Below, one piece after another: positions 46,453-58,462 of a stretch of 64,000 nucleotides of DNA. Each line of letters begins with the position of its first letter. Position 1 is the stretch's first letter. This DNA comes from Ottelia alismoides (lineage: Eukaryota > Streptophyta > Magnoliopsida > Alismatales > Hydrocharitaceae). A program made the position numbers and the translations under genes. The notes beneath the pieces were generated by a model. The model ran no database searches. It was not told where the DNA came from and worked only from the letters and a program-made list of their open reading frames with translations. The stretch is from positions 620,001 to 684,000 of the forward strand of contig JAZKJV010004140.1 of assembly GCA_037367405.1 (NCBI GenBank). Direction: 5' to 3'.

Positions 46453-46677
46453 TTAGTATAAACCACAAACAAGTAATAGGATTACCTCTTGAAGCGTGGT
46501 TGCGATCGAGTCTCTAAACGAAGAGACCTCCTGTCTCAAGTCCGATCCGACGGAGGAAACGCTTGCGAGCGCGGGGATGAATCGCATGCTTCTCGCAATC
46601 CTTGTTGCTGATACAAGCGATGGATATCTTGATCTCGACACACGAGATCTGACGTCTTCTTCATGAGCAAGATGCAC
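46453..46677 (-). CDS. Short conserved frame in the R-U5 part of the Copia LTR
   Basis: 74 codons beginning MHLAHEEDVRSRVS and containing GSDLRQEVSSFRDSIATTL. Recognisable counterparts: C1 5' LTR 27453-27262 (GSNLRQEVSLFRDSIATTL), C1 3' LTR near 6340-6225 (with a stop) and C2 3' LTR 58191-58412 (GSDLRQED, diverged). It lies downstream of the TATA box, so it would be on the transcript. Function unknown; conservation may simply follow the DNA. Confidence 0.3.
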   Translation of the reverse strand: MHLAHEEDVRSRVSRSRYPSLVSATRIARSMRFIPALASVSSVGSDLRQEVSSFRDSIATTLQEVILLLVCGLY

Positions 46678-46866
46678 CGAAGGAGACGGAGATCCACGAG
46701 CAAATGATCGGGAAGCATAACGACGACGCTGCGGTAATGGAGAACCTCTCTAGGGCATCCATGGTGGACGAACACATGAGAGAGAGTGGGCGTGTAGAGA
46801 GAGAAAGAGAAAGAGAGACTTATGTTCTCTTGTGTGTTGTGTAAAAAAGAGTAAAGGGGTGCCTAT

Positions 46867-46878
46867 CCTTTTATAATA
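46867..46878 (-). promoter_or_regulatory. TATA box of C3
   Basis: Minus-strand TATTATAAAAGG, followed downstream by a CT-rich leader. Same position as in C1 and close to the degenerate box of the C2 3' LTR at about 57996-58004. Confidence 0.6.
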
Positions 46879-47074
46879 TTTTGGGATCCATGGATCTCAA
46901 TCCATGGGCAACACAAATCCAATGGCTCTCATTGATTGTGTTTCTTTTAATGGCTAAGATTTGTGTTGGTAAAACCAACAACAATTAATTTGATTGAGAT
47001 TAAATATATATTGATAAATCAACATAATTTAATCCTCAAATCAAATCAACTAATACTGGAGATAATGGAAAGGA

Positions 47075-47166
47075 GAATCTCTCTTTCCAAATAGGAGGGG
47101 TGGACGACCACCCTTTCCTTGTAGGAATTGGTGCACGTCCCTTCTCCTATTAGGAAAGGGAGATTC
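47075..47166. repeat. Long hairpin in C3
   Basis: Arms 47075-47097 and 47144-47166 pair at 21 of 23 positions. Inside lies a second inverted repeat (GGGTGG-acga-CCACCC at 47099-47114). Neither arm sequence is shared with the hairpins at the same place in C1 or C2. Confidence 0.75.
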
Positions 47167-48936
47167 CAATGCAATCTCCAAGATTGCATATATCTCCAAT
47201 ATTTAAAACAACAATTGTTGTAAATTATTCTAAAAAATAATTCATAATTATTTTGTGAATATTGCAATCTTGCCATTGGAAATTTGTGAATCACATTCAC
47301 AACCCAAAATAAAATGTAAATTACATTTTCAATTTAATGTCCAATGTGAATCCAATTCACATCAACATTTAATTAACAAATGTAAATTACAAATAGCTCT
47401 CACTTATATATTATAAATCACATTTATAATATATATGACTAATATGGATATTGATATCCACATTATTCATATCCAAGATAATTAAATCACATTTAATCAT
47501 CTTGGATCTATATTCTCATTTGCCCAAATAATATGAATCACATTCACATTATTCACATCTATGATAATTAAATCACATTCAATTATCTTAGATAACTCTC
47601 TTTATAATATGAATCAAATTCATATTACTCATGATAATTAAATCACATTTAATTATCCATTTTCTCAATGCTCGGATACACATATCAACAATGAAATTAT
47701 CCTGAACTCTTTCAAGGATAATACGCTTTCTCCACGAATACTTGGAGATAAGGACAGAACGATTGTATTGTTCCACGTATAGTGACTTGGATATTGAGAT
47801 CATATCTCAAATCCAGATCGTGGGCCTCCCATAGATGCTTGATTAAATCAAGACCGCAAATCTAATCTTCTCATTGCATCTGAATCACATTCAGATCAAT
47901 GTCCAACATTTGGACCAAGATCAGATTACTTCTCTACTGAGAGGAGTCACTAAAATCCAGATCCGTTTCATCACTCCCTAGGAATGGAAGCGTCATGGTT
48001 ATACAATCATTTATGATCACATCACCCTCAGGTATTCCCAATACCTGTACATCCTGCATATTGGAAGACTCAGAATAAACCCGAAGTATTTTATCAACTT
48101 TATACTATCTACTTCATGGTTTTATCAGTAAGTTTCTCATTCGATCATTGGGAGTTGGTATTGATCATATACATTCTAAAAGCATATATCATACCTAGGT
48201 CTTGATCATATACTTTCTAAAAGTATATATCAAACCTACAAATTCAGTCAAGCTTCCAAAGCGAGATGACCGTGCACGGAATTTGATTCTTCCCAATATC
48301 TCATGAGGGATCTCATCCCTTCCGCTTCAATAAATGAACATGTATAATCCTTTTGAGAGATCGTATTATTCAGATGCCCTTATATGCACACCAGCGCGCC
48401 GGTGTATAGACCTTGGTTAGGTCATCAACCTATTGGTCTGCCAAATGTACATACTCAGACATATAGTAACACATATGTCTCCGATCAGAGTATGTGTGCC
48501 TATATCATGACATTATATGATATAGGACTTTGGTTATCTCAATCTCATTAAGTCAACTCTTTGACCTAACTAATCTAACACCTCCGAATCTCTATTCCCA
48601 TGCAGAGGACCTACATCAAGAGGTCGGTCAGATATCAGCCTATGTGAGAAAGGATGGCCATCTCCTACTCAGGCTGGAGATCATCTCTTATTAATCATTT
48701 GACGGTGCGTGATGAGTCCTCAATCTAACCCTTTAGATATTCATCCAAGCACCAGCCTCTATGATTCAATTATTGAATCGATAACTGTATGATTATTAAG
48801 ATGACCATGGTACATAACCCTAATTGTACTGAGGGACCTATTATACAAATTATTTATTCTTCATTTCAGATCAGGGAATGATATGTGCAATAACATTTAT
48901 TGCATAATGGCTCACCGTGGGCTCGCATGTCCAACA

Positions 48937-48962
48937 CATCCACCCCAGCCTAGTATAGTTGT
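48937..48962. other. 26-bp junction between C3 and C2 (duplication CATCC plus G1 gag tail)
   Basis: Begins with the right CATCC target duplication and then a further short piece of G1 up to GTTGT, where the C2 LTR starts TGTTGGACATG. It is the centre of a large inverted repeat formed by C3 and the C2 5' LTR. Confidence 0.7.
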
Positions 48963-50850
48963 TGTTGGACATGTAATCACGCTACAAGCCATTTTGCAAT
49001 GAATGTTATCGGAAATATTATTCCTTGATCTGAAATGAAGAATAACTACTTTGCATAATAGGCCCCGTAATACAATTAGGGTTATATACCATGGCCATCT
49101 TGATGATCATATAGCTATTGATTCAATTGTTGAATCATAGAGGTTGGTGCTTGGATGAATATCTAAAGAGTTAGATTAAGGACTCATCAAGCACCGTCAA
49201 ATGATTATTAAGAGATGATCTCTAGCTTGAGTAGGAGATGGCAATTATTTCTCTAATGGACTGATATCTAATCAACCTCTTGGTGCAGGTCCTCAACATA
49301 GGAACAAAGATTCGGAAGTATTGGATAAGTTAGGTCAAAGAGTAGACAACGAGATAGAGATAACCAAAGACCTTTATCATATGTTGTCACGATATAGGCA
49401 CGCATCCTCTGAACAGAGACATATGTGTTACTATATGTATGAGTATGTCCATTTGGCAAACTGATAGGTTGATGGCCTAATCAAGGTTTATACATCAGCG
49501 CACTGGTGTGTATACAAGAGCATAAGCGTAATATGATCCCTCAAAGGGATCATACAAATTTATTTACTGAATCAGAAGACATGAGCTCACTCATGAGATA
49601 TTGGGAATCAAATTCCGTGTACGGTCGTCTCGCATTGGAAGCTTGACTGAAATTGTTGATTTGATATATGTCTTTCAAAAGTATATGATCAACACTTGGG
49701 TATGATATATGCTTTTAGAAAGTATATGATCGATACCACCTCCTAATAGTCAAATGAGAAATTTAATGATAAAACCCTAAAGTAGACAGTCAAAATGAGA
49801 TCTAAAATGTCGGGTTTATTCTAGGTCTTTCAGTATGTAGGATGTACATGTATTAGTAATACTTGATGGTGATGTGATCAATAAACAATTGTATAACCAT
49901 AATGATTCCATTCTAAGGGAGTGATGAAATAGGTCTAGATTTTGGTGACTCCTCTCATAGAGAAGTGATCTGCTCATAGTCCAAATGTTGGACAGTGATC
50001 TAAATGTGATTCATACGCAATGAAAAGATAAGATCTATGGCTTTGATTTAATCAAGCATCTTTGGGAGGTTCGCAAGATATGGATTTGAGATATGATCTC
50101 AATAACCAAGTCACTATACGTGGAACGTAAAATTGCCATGTCCTAATCAACAAGTATCCTGGGAGAAAGCGAATTATTCTTAAAAGAGTTCAAGTATAAT
50201 TTCATTGTTGAGAAAGTATCCGTACATTGAGAAATGGATAACTAAATGTGATTTTTTGGACATGTAAGGAGAGTTATCTAAGATAATTAGCTCTGATTTA
50301 ATTTTCAAAGATGTGAATAATGTCAATGTGATTCATATTGATGGGGTTCATGAGAATAGAGATCCAAAATAATAAATGTGATTTAATTATCGTGGATATG
50401 AATAACATGTATAGCACTATCCACATTAATCACATATTTTATAAATGTTATTTATCATGTATATAAGAGATAGTTATTTGTAAATAACATCTACAATTTA
50501 AATATTGATGTGAACTAGATTAACATTGAACAACTAATTGAGAATGTAATTTACATTTTATTTTGAATTATGTATGTGAATCACAAATTTTCAATGGCAT
50601 GATTGCAATGTTCACAAAATAATTATAAGTTATTTGTATTAATAAATTTGCAAAAATGTTGGTACAAATTATGGAGAAAATCACGGAGCAAGTGGCTTCC
50701 ATAAAATATGGAAGAGAAATCCATATTCCTCACTAAGAGGGTGGACGAGCACCATAGTCCTAATTGGATTGGTGGTCGTCCCTCTGATGAATCTCATAAT
50801 CATCACTCTAAAAAATGCTAATTAAATTCAAATCCCTAAATTCATTGGTA
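48963..50850 (+). repeat. C2 5' LTR, truncated
   Basis: Collinear with the first 1.9 kb of the 3' LTR: 'caattgttgaatcatagagg.tggtgcttgg', 'catgagatattggga', 'caagtatcc.ggagaaagc'. Similarity stops after the hairpin block (about 50700-50800). The following 'aattcattggtatttcatc' belongs to the leader seen in C1 near 26950-26800. Confidence 0.75.
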
Positions 50851-53640
50851 TTTCATCACTTATTTTGCATAATTAGCAATCATGTATTATCCTTAAATGC
50901 GTGAATTATCACTTGGATTCTTTAATAAATCAAATAGGCAATCTTTGGAAACTAAGTTTGCATTTTTTCGATTTAAATTGATCAAGATAAGTTAATTTTA
51001 GTGATTGGGGGTCACTGCTGGAAATTAACATTTTTTGATCTTGAACCTTGTGATAAGTCATTCAATTATCATGATGAAAATTAATTGTTAATTTTCTGGA
51101 ATAATTAGTGATAAATATTTGTGAAATATTTAAAGAGATAATTATTTCATTGAATGACATTTTCCTAAACCACAATGATGAGATAATAGATCTTGATCAT
51201 TTGTTCATCAACAAACATTGATTTCATGAAAAACCATAGTTTATCCTACAATAGTTGGAGGACAACATTTACATGAAAAATCCTTTTTTTTTGCTTGAAT
51301 AGGATTGGGGCTTTGTCTAGCAAATCTCCTTATAATATAATCAAAAATGTTTTGATGTATATTATATGGTATAGTTTCGGTTGAAAAACCGATGAGCATC
51401 TCAAAGTACATGATGATCTATCTGGTATTATCCTTTCCCGAGGCGGATGTGGTGCCTAGTCGGAGAGCATTGGGGTCGCGGGTTGCAACGTATGTGGTCC
51501 GTCCCACTCTCTTCGGTACTGGTCATGGCAGCGGGTAGGGACTGTATAATGCCGGAGAAAGTCAATGTGTATTTTTCTAATTATTAAAATTCGAATAATA
51601 CGTACTTTGAGAATATACCTACTATTCAAGTAAAAGACATGTTTGTTGATTGATGATTAGATTAATGATTAATTTAATGTGATTAAATTAATTATATCCA
51701 ATAAACACTCTATTATGAATATATGTGTATTTCCCTTGGAAGAATTAATTATGTGAATATGATTCACGATTATTAATTATTACAATTTGAATATGAGGTG
51801 GAGGATCACGTAAGTGACATCCATGGTCTCCCGTCAAGGCAAAGGATTCCGTCACCAGTTGTTGTGTATAGGAGACGTCTGTCCGAAGTGACAGATCCTG
51901 TATGTAATTTAATTGGATCGGGTTCTTTACTTCTCGAAAGAGTAAGGCCGTATACGTAGTGACCCCAATATCGGGTCCTCATATTTTTGGGGCGTTATTG
52001 GATTGCGTATACCGAGTATTAAGCCTGTTGATGGTTGGTTCAATTAATGATGGGTCAACATCATCTTAGGGGTGGTGGGTCCGGGTGTTAAAGATCGAAT
52101 TGGGAAATGCAAGTTGGACTTGCAAGGCGGAATGTGTTCACGCTTCTTTTTATCCGAGTTGTAGGTTCTCATATTATTGGGATGCAACAAAGATAAGGAA
52201 GGAGATCCCAGATCTTGCTTGAGATATAATGGTAAGTATATCTCTTACATTGAAAGTGATTAAGGGAATGAACTTTCATTGTTGACAAGGCAAGACAACT
52301 TTGATGTAAAAATTCCTAAATCAAAGTAACATATGTATATATAATATATACACACTTATACAAATTTATTATTTCAGATAATCCTTCATTAAACCTACTT
52401 AATGTTATACTCAATGATAACCAGTAAAATATCTTGGATTGGACTCATGATCCAGATATTGTACTTGCAATTGGACACACAATGTATGTGGTTGCAATGT
52501 GCAAGTTTCCTCACCATAATGAGGAATGACAATTAAATAAGACAATAAGACATCACCTTAGGGTTTGTATGTCTCTATAGTCTTGATCTTTCATCGAGTG
52601 TACTTTGGAAGTAACATGTCGATGGTGATCGTAATTGTCGAATAATCCTTATAAAATAAAAGAAGATTTTTTTGCATACATATGTGCTCTATACATTTAA
52701 TCATGAATGACATGGTTCTCTGCATTATGCATAATGGTGGCTCGAAAGAGATGATGTATTCAAAATGTTTGAATACCTACCTGAACCTAAGTCTCTAAGA
52801 GTTGAGATGTATGTAGATATGATGAGTGTCATCATTCTACTATCTATACTCAAGTCATTCATGAAGCTTCATGATATTCATTTTGTATGAATTTAAGAAG
52901 CATGTATAAATGTTGAAGTGCTCTTGTATTGAAATCTTTTGAATTCAACATAAGAAATTCTTTGTCTTGAACAATGGTTGTTTTTAGATGAAGGGAGCGC
53001 AATGGAAGCATGGGTCGGACCCAAGTAAGAAGGAAAGTCAAAGAGTTGACCTATTTCTATGACTTCCATGTGACATCCAAAGAGTTGGATGAATGCCAAT
53101 ACTGCAATAAGTTGATGTGTTGATAGTATGACTATCAAGTCTGTCTAAAATCCTTAGTGAAGGACTCAGATAGAGCATCAGAATAATCTACATATAATCA
53201 TTGACTCTGACTTTCTTATTTCACAAGATAAAGTCTGACAATTGTATCCCGATCTTCTAATAACATTTGCAACTGGTTGCATGTATATATTAGAAGATTA
53301 GAAAATTGATCTAAGGTTTAGTAGTCATCTACATGGATATTGCTGTAATTGTTGCAGAAATCTCGTTGTATAGATAGACTTCATATTCTTAGTGGGAGAG
53401 CCCTTAGTCCTGGAGAATGTCTTTATGACCTAGATAGTAGAGTACACTCATTGTTTATTTCTAAATGTTGGAAATAAACATGAATTCCGAGATAGAACTA
53501 TCATAAAGAGTTATGATGGAAATATATCAGATAGTAATCTAACATCTAGTGGACTCCACAAAATTAGAAAATTAATGAATGGATCATTGAGATTTCTAAT
53601 ACTGAAAATTAAACCTTAATAGATCAATAGGAGGATGAAG
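50851..53640 (+). pseudogene. C2 leader and gag remnant
   Basis: 51170-52330 aligns with C1 26560-25430 on the opposite strand ('cctacaatagttg.agga', 'gaggcggat.tggtg.ctagtc', 'ctcccgtcaaggc', 'gggtcctcatatt'). It has no frame and is a conserved leader. From about 52680 gag-like fragments appear, ending around 53030-53120 with a Lys/Ser-rich stretch and a Cys-pair (DECQYCN) that may be what is left of the zinc knuckle. Reading frames shift repeatedly. Confidence 0.5.
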
Positions 53641-53677
53641 ATCATTTGACAATGATCTGACATCGAGTCTTGGACAT

Positions 53678-53869
53678 ATGTCTATTGATATGATCAATAG
53701 ACTAGTAAGAGATGAAACTTTAGAATGTCTAAAATTTCAAATCTTACATACTTGTGAATATTGTATTCAAAGTAAAATGTCCAATACACCCTTCTCTGGG
53801 AATGGTGTTAGATGTCGAGGTATTCAAGATCTCATACATACTGATGTATGTAGATCATCTATATCATAG
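53678..53869 (+). pseudogene. gag-pre-integrase / integrase N-terminal zinc domain of C2
   Basis: Open for 63 codons: MINRLVRDETLECL, CEYCIQSKM, FSGNGVRCRGIQDLIHTDVC. Copia proteins have the form [HI]-L-x-x-[LI]...C-x-x-C-x-x-G-K-x...F...L-x-x-[IV]-H-[ST]-D-[VL]-C-G-P. Both zinc-binding Cys are present. Stops follow immediately, but the next part of integrase resumes at about 54080. This is the best kept domain of C2. Confidence 0.8.
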
Positions 53870-54230
53870 TGAACATTATATATATGTGATATCTATTGAT
53901 GATCATGTATGATATGAGATTTCTTCTCTTCCCCTGAGAAACCTTTGAAATGTTCAAAGATTTCATAATTTTGGTTTAGAACCAAAGTCTGAAAGAAGAT
54001 TAAATGAATTTGATCTAACCTAGGTAGCAAGTACCTATTAGATAAAATTCAAAGAATACCTTATGGAGATATGAATATCATTTCTATCTCAATCTTCCTA
54101 ACACACCTAAACTCAATGGAGTTGTAGGGAGATACAATTGGATCATGCGTGACATGATTTGGTCAATGATGAATTTTAGCATAATTATCCTCTTTGTTTC
54201 CTGGTGTATATGTGTAGTAGAGACTACAAT
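53870..54230 (+). pseudogene. Integrase catalytic core remnant of C2
   Basis: Fragments read LNGVVGRYNWIMRDM near 54113-54160, matching the Copia integrase P-[QE]-x-N-G-V-[AV]-E-R-x-N-R-T-[IL]-x-[DE]-M motif. The third catalytic residue (Glu of V-A-E-R) is replaced (VVGR). Frameshifts and stops elsewhere; not functional. Confidence 0.65.
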
Positions 54231-54529
54231 ATATATCCTTAATAAGATTCCATGCATGTAAGCTGGAATCTAGCACTTGAGAGTGCTGCTTCATTAGGAA
54301 AATAAAGGATGGTATTGGATACCTACTTTATGACCTTGAGATTCTTAAAAAATTCTCATCTCTGAGAATGTGATTCTTGGAGGATTGAGACTCTTAAGAA
54401 TCAAGATGAAAATGAAGTGTAGGAACTCATTTAATCTTGAGAAAATAACGAGACTCCTAAAATCGGAAACTTAAAGGATAATTAAAGATGAAGCACTAAT
54501 ACCTCTTCAAATGAATTTGAGGATGTATT

Positions 54530-55140
54530 CCATAAATGTTCGGACTTCATGTGATGAAGCTCCTGAGGATCATGACATGGAAAGATGGAAATTAGCAATA
54601 AAGTCTAAAGTAGACTTCATATACAAATGTTGTACATGGGCCCTCGAGGATCCACCTATAAGGGTTTGACCCATTAAGGTGTAAATGGAACTTCAAGAGA
54701 AAAAGGGAACCTGATGAGAAGGTAGAAACCTTCAAAGCTCAATTCGTAGCCATAAGCTACACATCGGAAGAGAAGACATTGCTTGCGATGAGACTTGCTC
54801 TTCGGTAACGACGCTTAAAATCATCAGAATATTGCTAACCTTAGCTACACAACTTGACTATTGCATCTTCAAGATGTAAGTCAAGATTGCATTCCTCTAA
54901 AGAATACCTCTCTGAGGATATCCACATGAAGTAGCCCCAAGTCTTCATGTTTGGGGAAAGTAAGGTGTGAAAGCTAAAGAAATCCATCTGTGGACTCAAA
55001 TAAGCTTCTTGAAGATGGAACATAAGATTTGATGAAATTATAAATGTTATGATTTCAAATAGAATCTTGATGAACCATGGAAGCTTAGTGGGAGTGCCAT
55101 TGTGTTCATCATGCTAAGTGTAGATAATATCCTAATCATT
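54530..55140 (+). pseudogene. Reverse transcriptase remnant of C2
   Basis: Around 54660-54760 the frame resembles the Copia RT start (RCKWNFKRKR, ..EKVETFKAQFVA); at 54842-54900 LATQLDYCIFKM then VKIAFL, matching the Y-[DE]-x-x-[IL]-x-x-M-D-V-K-T-A-F-L motif with the Asp lost to a stop; at 55096-55140 VFIMLSVDNIL matches the YVDD box, reading SVDN. The polymerase is dead. Confidence 0.75.
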
Positions 55141-55189
55141 TGAAAAGATATAAGGATGATAATAAGTGCTTTATATTCTGGCTATTCCA

Positions 55190-55960
55190 TACCTTGAGAT
55201 ATGATCTCAAAGATGCCTCTTGGATCTTAGTTCTGAAGGTGTTCAGAAGCAAAGAAAAGAGGGTATTGAGACTGTCACATTTGCAGTACACCTTGGACAT
55301 ATTCCATTTTTTGGAAATTCCAAGAAAGGCTTCCTTCCCTTAAGATTTGGTACCGACTTATCTAAAGGGATAGCACCTCAAAGAGTTGAGGAAGTCAATG
55401 CTAGAAGTGCTTGTACTTGTGCATCAGTTAGGGAAAGCTAAGTGTATGCTAGATGTGTACAAAAAGCCAGATATCTGCCATGCAGTGCGAGTAGCAAAGT
55501 GTTGCTAATCCTACTATGGAAAGAAAACACTTGATTGCAGTAATAACAAAATCTTCATAGATGACGAGATTTTTGAGATAGTGATCTCAAAGTCATATCT
55601 TCAAAAGCTTAAGACTTTATAGATAGAGATCTAAAAGGTCTTAACTGTGGATACCTTGGGAGATAGTGATCCCCAGGAATAAGGGTATTGTGATAAGCAT
55701 TATGGAAATATTGGTTACAATAATTGAGCAATAGTGTCAAGGACACTATAAATGCTTTGACTAGATTGAGTATTGGTTGCATGAGATGCAACATTCGCAT
55801 TGGATGCGAGCACTGTTACCTAGGGATATGCAAGTGCCGTAAAAGGACTTGGCATAGTCTTTTGGGAACAGAGTGACTGATCAGCTTACCTAGCTATTTC
55901 TAAATAGCTTATGATTGTCACATAAGTGTGGATTTAAATGATTAGCCCATTAATGGCTCT
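55190..55960 (+). pseudogene. RT C-terminal / RNase H remnant of C2
   Basis: At 55200-55330 the open stretch YDLKDASWILVLKVFRSK matches the Copia D-L-G-E-A-x-x-I-L-G-[IM]-x-[IV] block, and LSHLQYTLDI the L-S-Q-x-x-Y-I block; VYKKPDICHAVRVAK follows as the T-R-P-D-[IV]-x-x-A-V block. RNase H after 55540 is not readable in one frame. Confidence 0.7.
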
Positions 55961-55964
55961 TTGA

Positions 55965-55977
55965 GCTAGTGGGAGAT
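55965..55977 (+). other. Polypurine tract of C2
   Basis: GCTAGTGGGAGAT right before the LTR start TGTTAGACATGTGAGCC; identical in type to the C1 tract. Confidence 0.75.
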
Positions 55978-58061
55978 TGTTAGACATGTGAGCCCACGGC
56001 GAGCCATTATGCAATAAATGTTATTGCGAATATCATTCCCTTCTCTGAAATGAAGAATAAATAATTTGCATAATAGGTCCCTCTGTACAATTAGGGTTAT
56101 GTACCATGGCTATCTTAATGATCATACAGTTGTTGATTCAATTATTGAATCATAGAGGCTGGTGCTTGGATGAATATCTAAAGAGTTAGATTGAGGACTC
56201 ATCAAGCACCGTCAAATGATTGCTAAGATGTGATCTCCAGCCTGAGTAGGAGATGGCAATCCTTTCTCACATAGGTTGATATCTGACCGACCTCTTGATG
56301 CAGGTCCTCTATATAGGAATAGAGATTCGGAAGTGTCAGATTAGTTAGGTCAATGAGTTGACTTAACGATATCGAGATAACCTAAGTCCTATGTTGAATG
56401 TTGTCACAGCATAGGCACGCATCCTCTGACCTGAAACAGATGTATCGCTATATGTCTGAGTATGTACATTTGGCAGACCGATAGGTTGATGGCCTAACCA
56501 AGGTCTATATACCGATGCGCTGGTGTGCATATAAGGGCATATGAGTAATACGATCTCTCAAAGGAATCATACAGGTTCATTACTGAACCGGAAGACATGA
56601 GCTCACTCATGAGATATTGGGAAGAATCAAATTCCGTGCACGATCGTCTCGCTTTGGAAGCTTGACTGAATTTGTAGGTTTGATATATACTTTTGGAAAG
56701 TATATGATCAAGACCTAGGTATGATATATGCTTTTGGAAAGTATATGATCGATACCAAATCCCAATGATCAAATGAGAAACTTAGTGATCAAACCCTGAA
56801 GAAGACAGTGTAAAATTGATCTTGATCTTCGGGTTGACCATGGGTCTTCCAGTATGCAGGATGTACAGGTATTGGGAATACCTGAGGGTGATGTGATCAT
56901 AAACGATTGTATATCCATGACGCTTCCTTGTGAGGGAGTGATGAAACAGGTCTGGATTTTAGTGACTCCTTCCGATAGAGAAGCAATCTGATCTTAGTCC
57001 AAGTATTGGACATTGGTCTGAATGAGATTCAGATTCAATGAGAAGATTAGATTTGCGATCTTGATTTAATCAAGCATCTATGGGAGATTCGTAAGATCTG
57101 GATTTGAGATGATATCTCAACATCAAAGTCACTATACGTGGAATAATACAATCACCCTGTCCTTATCTCCAAGTATCCGCGGAGAAAGCACATTATTCTT
57201 GAAAGGGTTCAAGAATAATTCATTTGATGAAATGCATATCCAAGCAAGAAGGACTTGATGATTAAATAAGATTTAATTATCAAGCATAATATGAATATGA
57301 TTCATATTATTATCCAAGAAGAAAAACTTGATGATTAAATGAAATTTAATGATCAAGCATAATATGAATATGATTCATATTATTATCTAAGATAATTAAA
57401 TAGGATTTAATTATCAAGGATTAGAGAATGTGGATAATACTATCCATGATATATGTGTATTATAAATATGATTTATAATATATATAAGAGAGAGAGAATT
57501 TATGTAAATAGCATTTGTTAATTAATAGTGTGAATTGGATTCACATTTTTTAATTAATTGGAAATGCAATTTACAAATTAGTTTGGGTTGTGAATATGAT
57601 TCACATAATGTTCAATGGCATGATTGAAATATTCACAAATTAATTTGGAATTAATTTGGTGAATAATTTTGTGATAATTGTTATTACAAAATTAATTAAG
57701 GAATAATAAGATAAAATAAAAAGGAGGCAAAATAACCACCAAATTCATAGGTGGCGTCACCTATGAATTATTCATAGGGGACGCCCCCTATAATCAAGGG
57801 TGGTTGGTTGACTCCCTTTTTTGTTATCACATTATCTCTTAATTAGTTAAATTAAATTATGTTGATAATGTTGCAACATATTTTAATTAATGTTGTTGGT
57901 TTTTAACCAACAACAATCATAGCCATTGATTTTATATAGACCAAGCCTAGCCGTTGGATCTATGAGTCCATGGATTGAGATCCAATGGATCCTAAACTAA
58001 AATAAAAGGAGGGCTAGGGTATCCTTCCAATGTACATCATTAAGAGTTGTACAAGGTTACA

Positions 58062-58112
58062 ACTCTCTCTCTCTCTCTCATATTCTCGCCCTCTCTCTTT
58101 CTCTCCTCCAAA
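58062..58112 (+). promoter_or_regulatory. TC-rich leader (Y patch) of the C2 3' LTR
   Basis: CT/TC repeats directly downstream of the likely start site. The other family LTRs carry the same run (27540-27605 and 46780-46820, read on the opposite strand). Plant promoters often have such pyrimidine patches. Confidence 0.55.
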
Positions 58113-58114
58113 AG

Positions 58115-58462
58115 ATGGCCGTCCATCTTGTGTTGAGAAAGGAGAGACTCTCGGCTTTCGCCTTCGACGACTCGTGGATCTCCATCTTCTTTGGAGTTGC
58201 TTACTCTAAAGGAAGACGATGGATTTCGTTTGACGAAATCGGGGGAGTCATCGCTTGGATCTTCATCGAGGATTGCGGGAAGGAACGTGACTCATCATCG
58301 CGCCCGCAAGTGCGTTCTTCATGGATCGGACTTAAGACAGGAGGATCTCTACTTTGGGATCTCACGATTACAACCATGCTTCAAGAGGTATTCCTTATAC
58401 TTTGTGGTTTGATGAAACGATCCGAGAAGTGTTCTCGTGATCATGTGGTTTCATCTTTTTAA
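58115..58462 (+). CDS. Open frame in the R-U5 part of the C2 3' LTR
   Basis: 115 codons starting MAVHLVLRKERLS, right after the pyrimidine leader. The counterpart of the C3 peptide is mostly in the overlapping frame 58191-58412 (GSDLRQED...), so this 115-codon frame itself is not conserved in the other LTRs. No domain. I list it because it is the first ATG downstream of the leader, but a chance frame is likely. Confidence 0.25.
   Translation: MAVHLVLRKERLSAFAFDDSWISIFFGVAYSKGRRWISFDEIGGVIAWIFIEDCGKERDSSSRPQVRSSWIGLKTGGSLLWDLTITTMLQEVFLILCGLMKRSEKCSRDHVVSSF

Larger units (their letters stand above)
46294..48936 (-). repeat. C3: complete solo LTR of the C1/C2 Copia family
   Basis: Begins TGAAGGATATGG and ends ATGTCCAACA (minus strand TGTTGGACAT...ATATCCTTCA), 2643 bp, flanked by perfect CATCC duplications. 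No internal sequence remains, so it is the product of unequal recombination between two LTRs of one element. It gives the reference for the family: hairpin module 47075-47166, TATA box 46867-46878, GA/CT-rich leader 46780-46820 and a short frame at 46677-46453. Confidence 0.92.

Noticed and set aside
52228..52378. A possible leader intron in C2 (GTAAGTAT ... TTATTTCAG)
   Set aside because: The matching place in C1 has 'acacgtata' in place of GTAAGTA, so the donor site is not conserved, and no transcript evidence exists.
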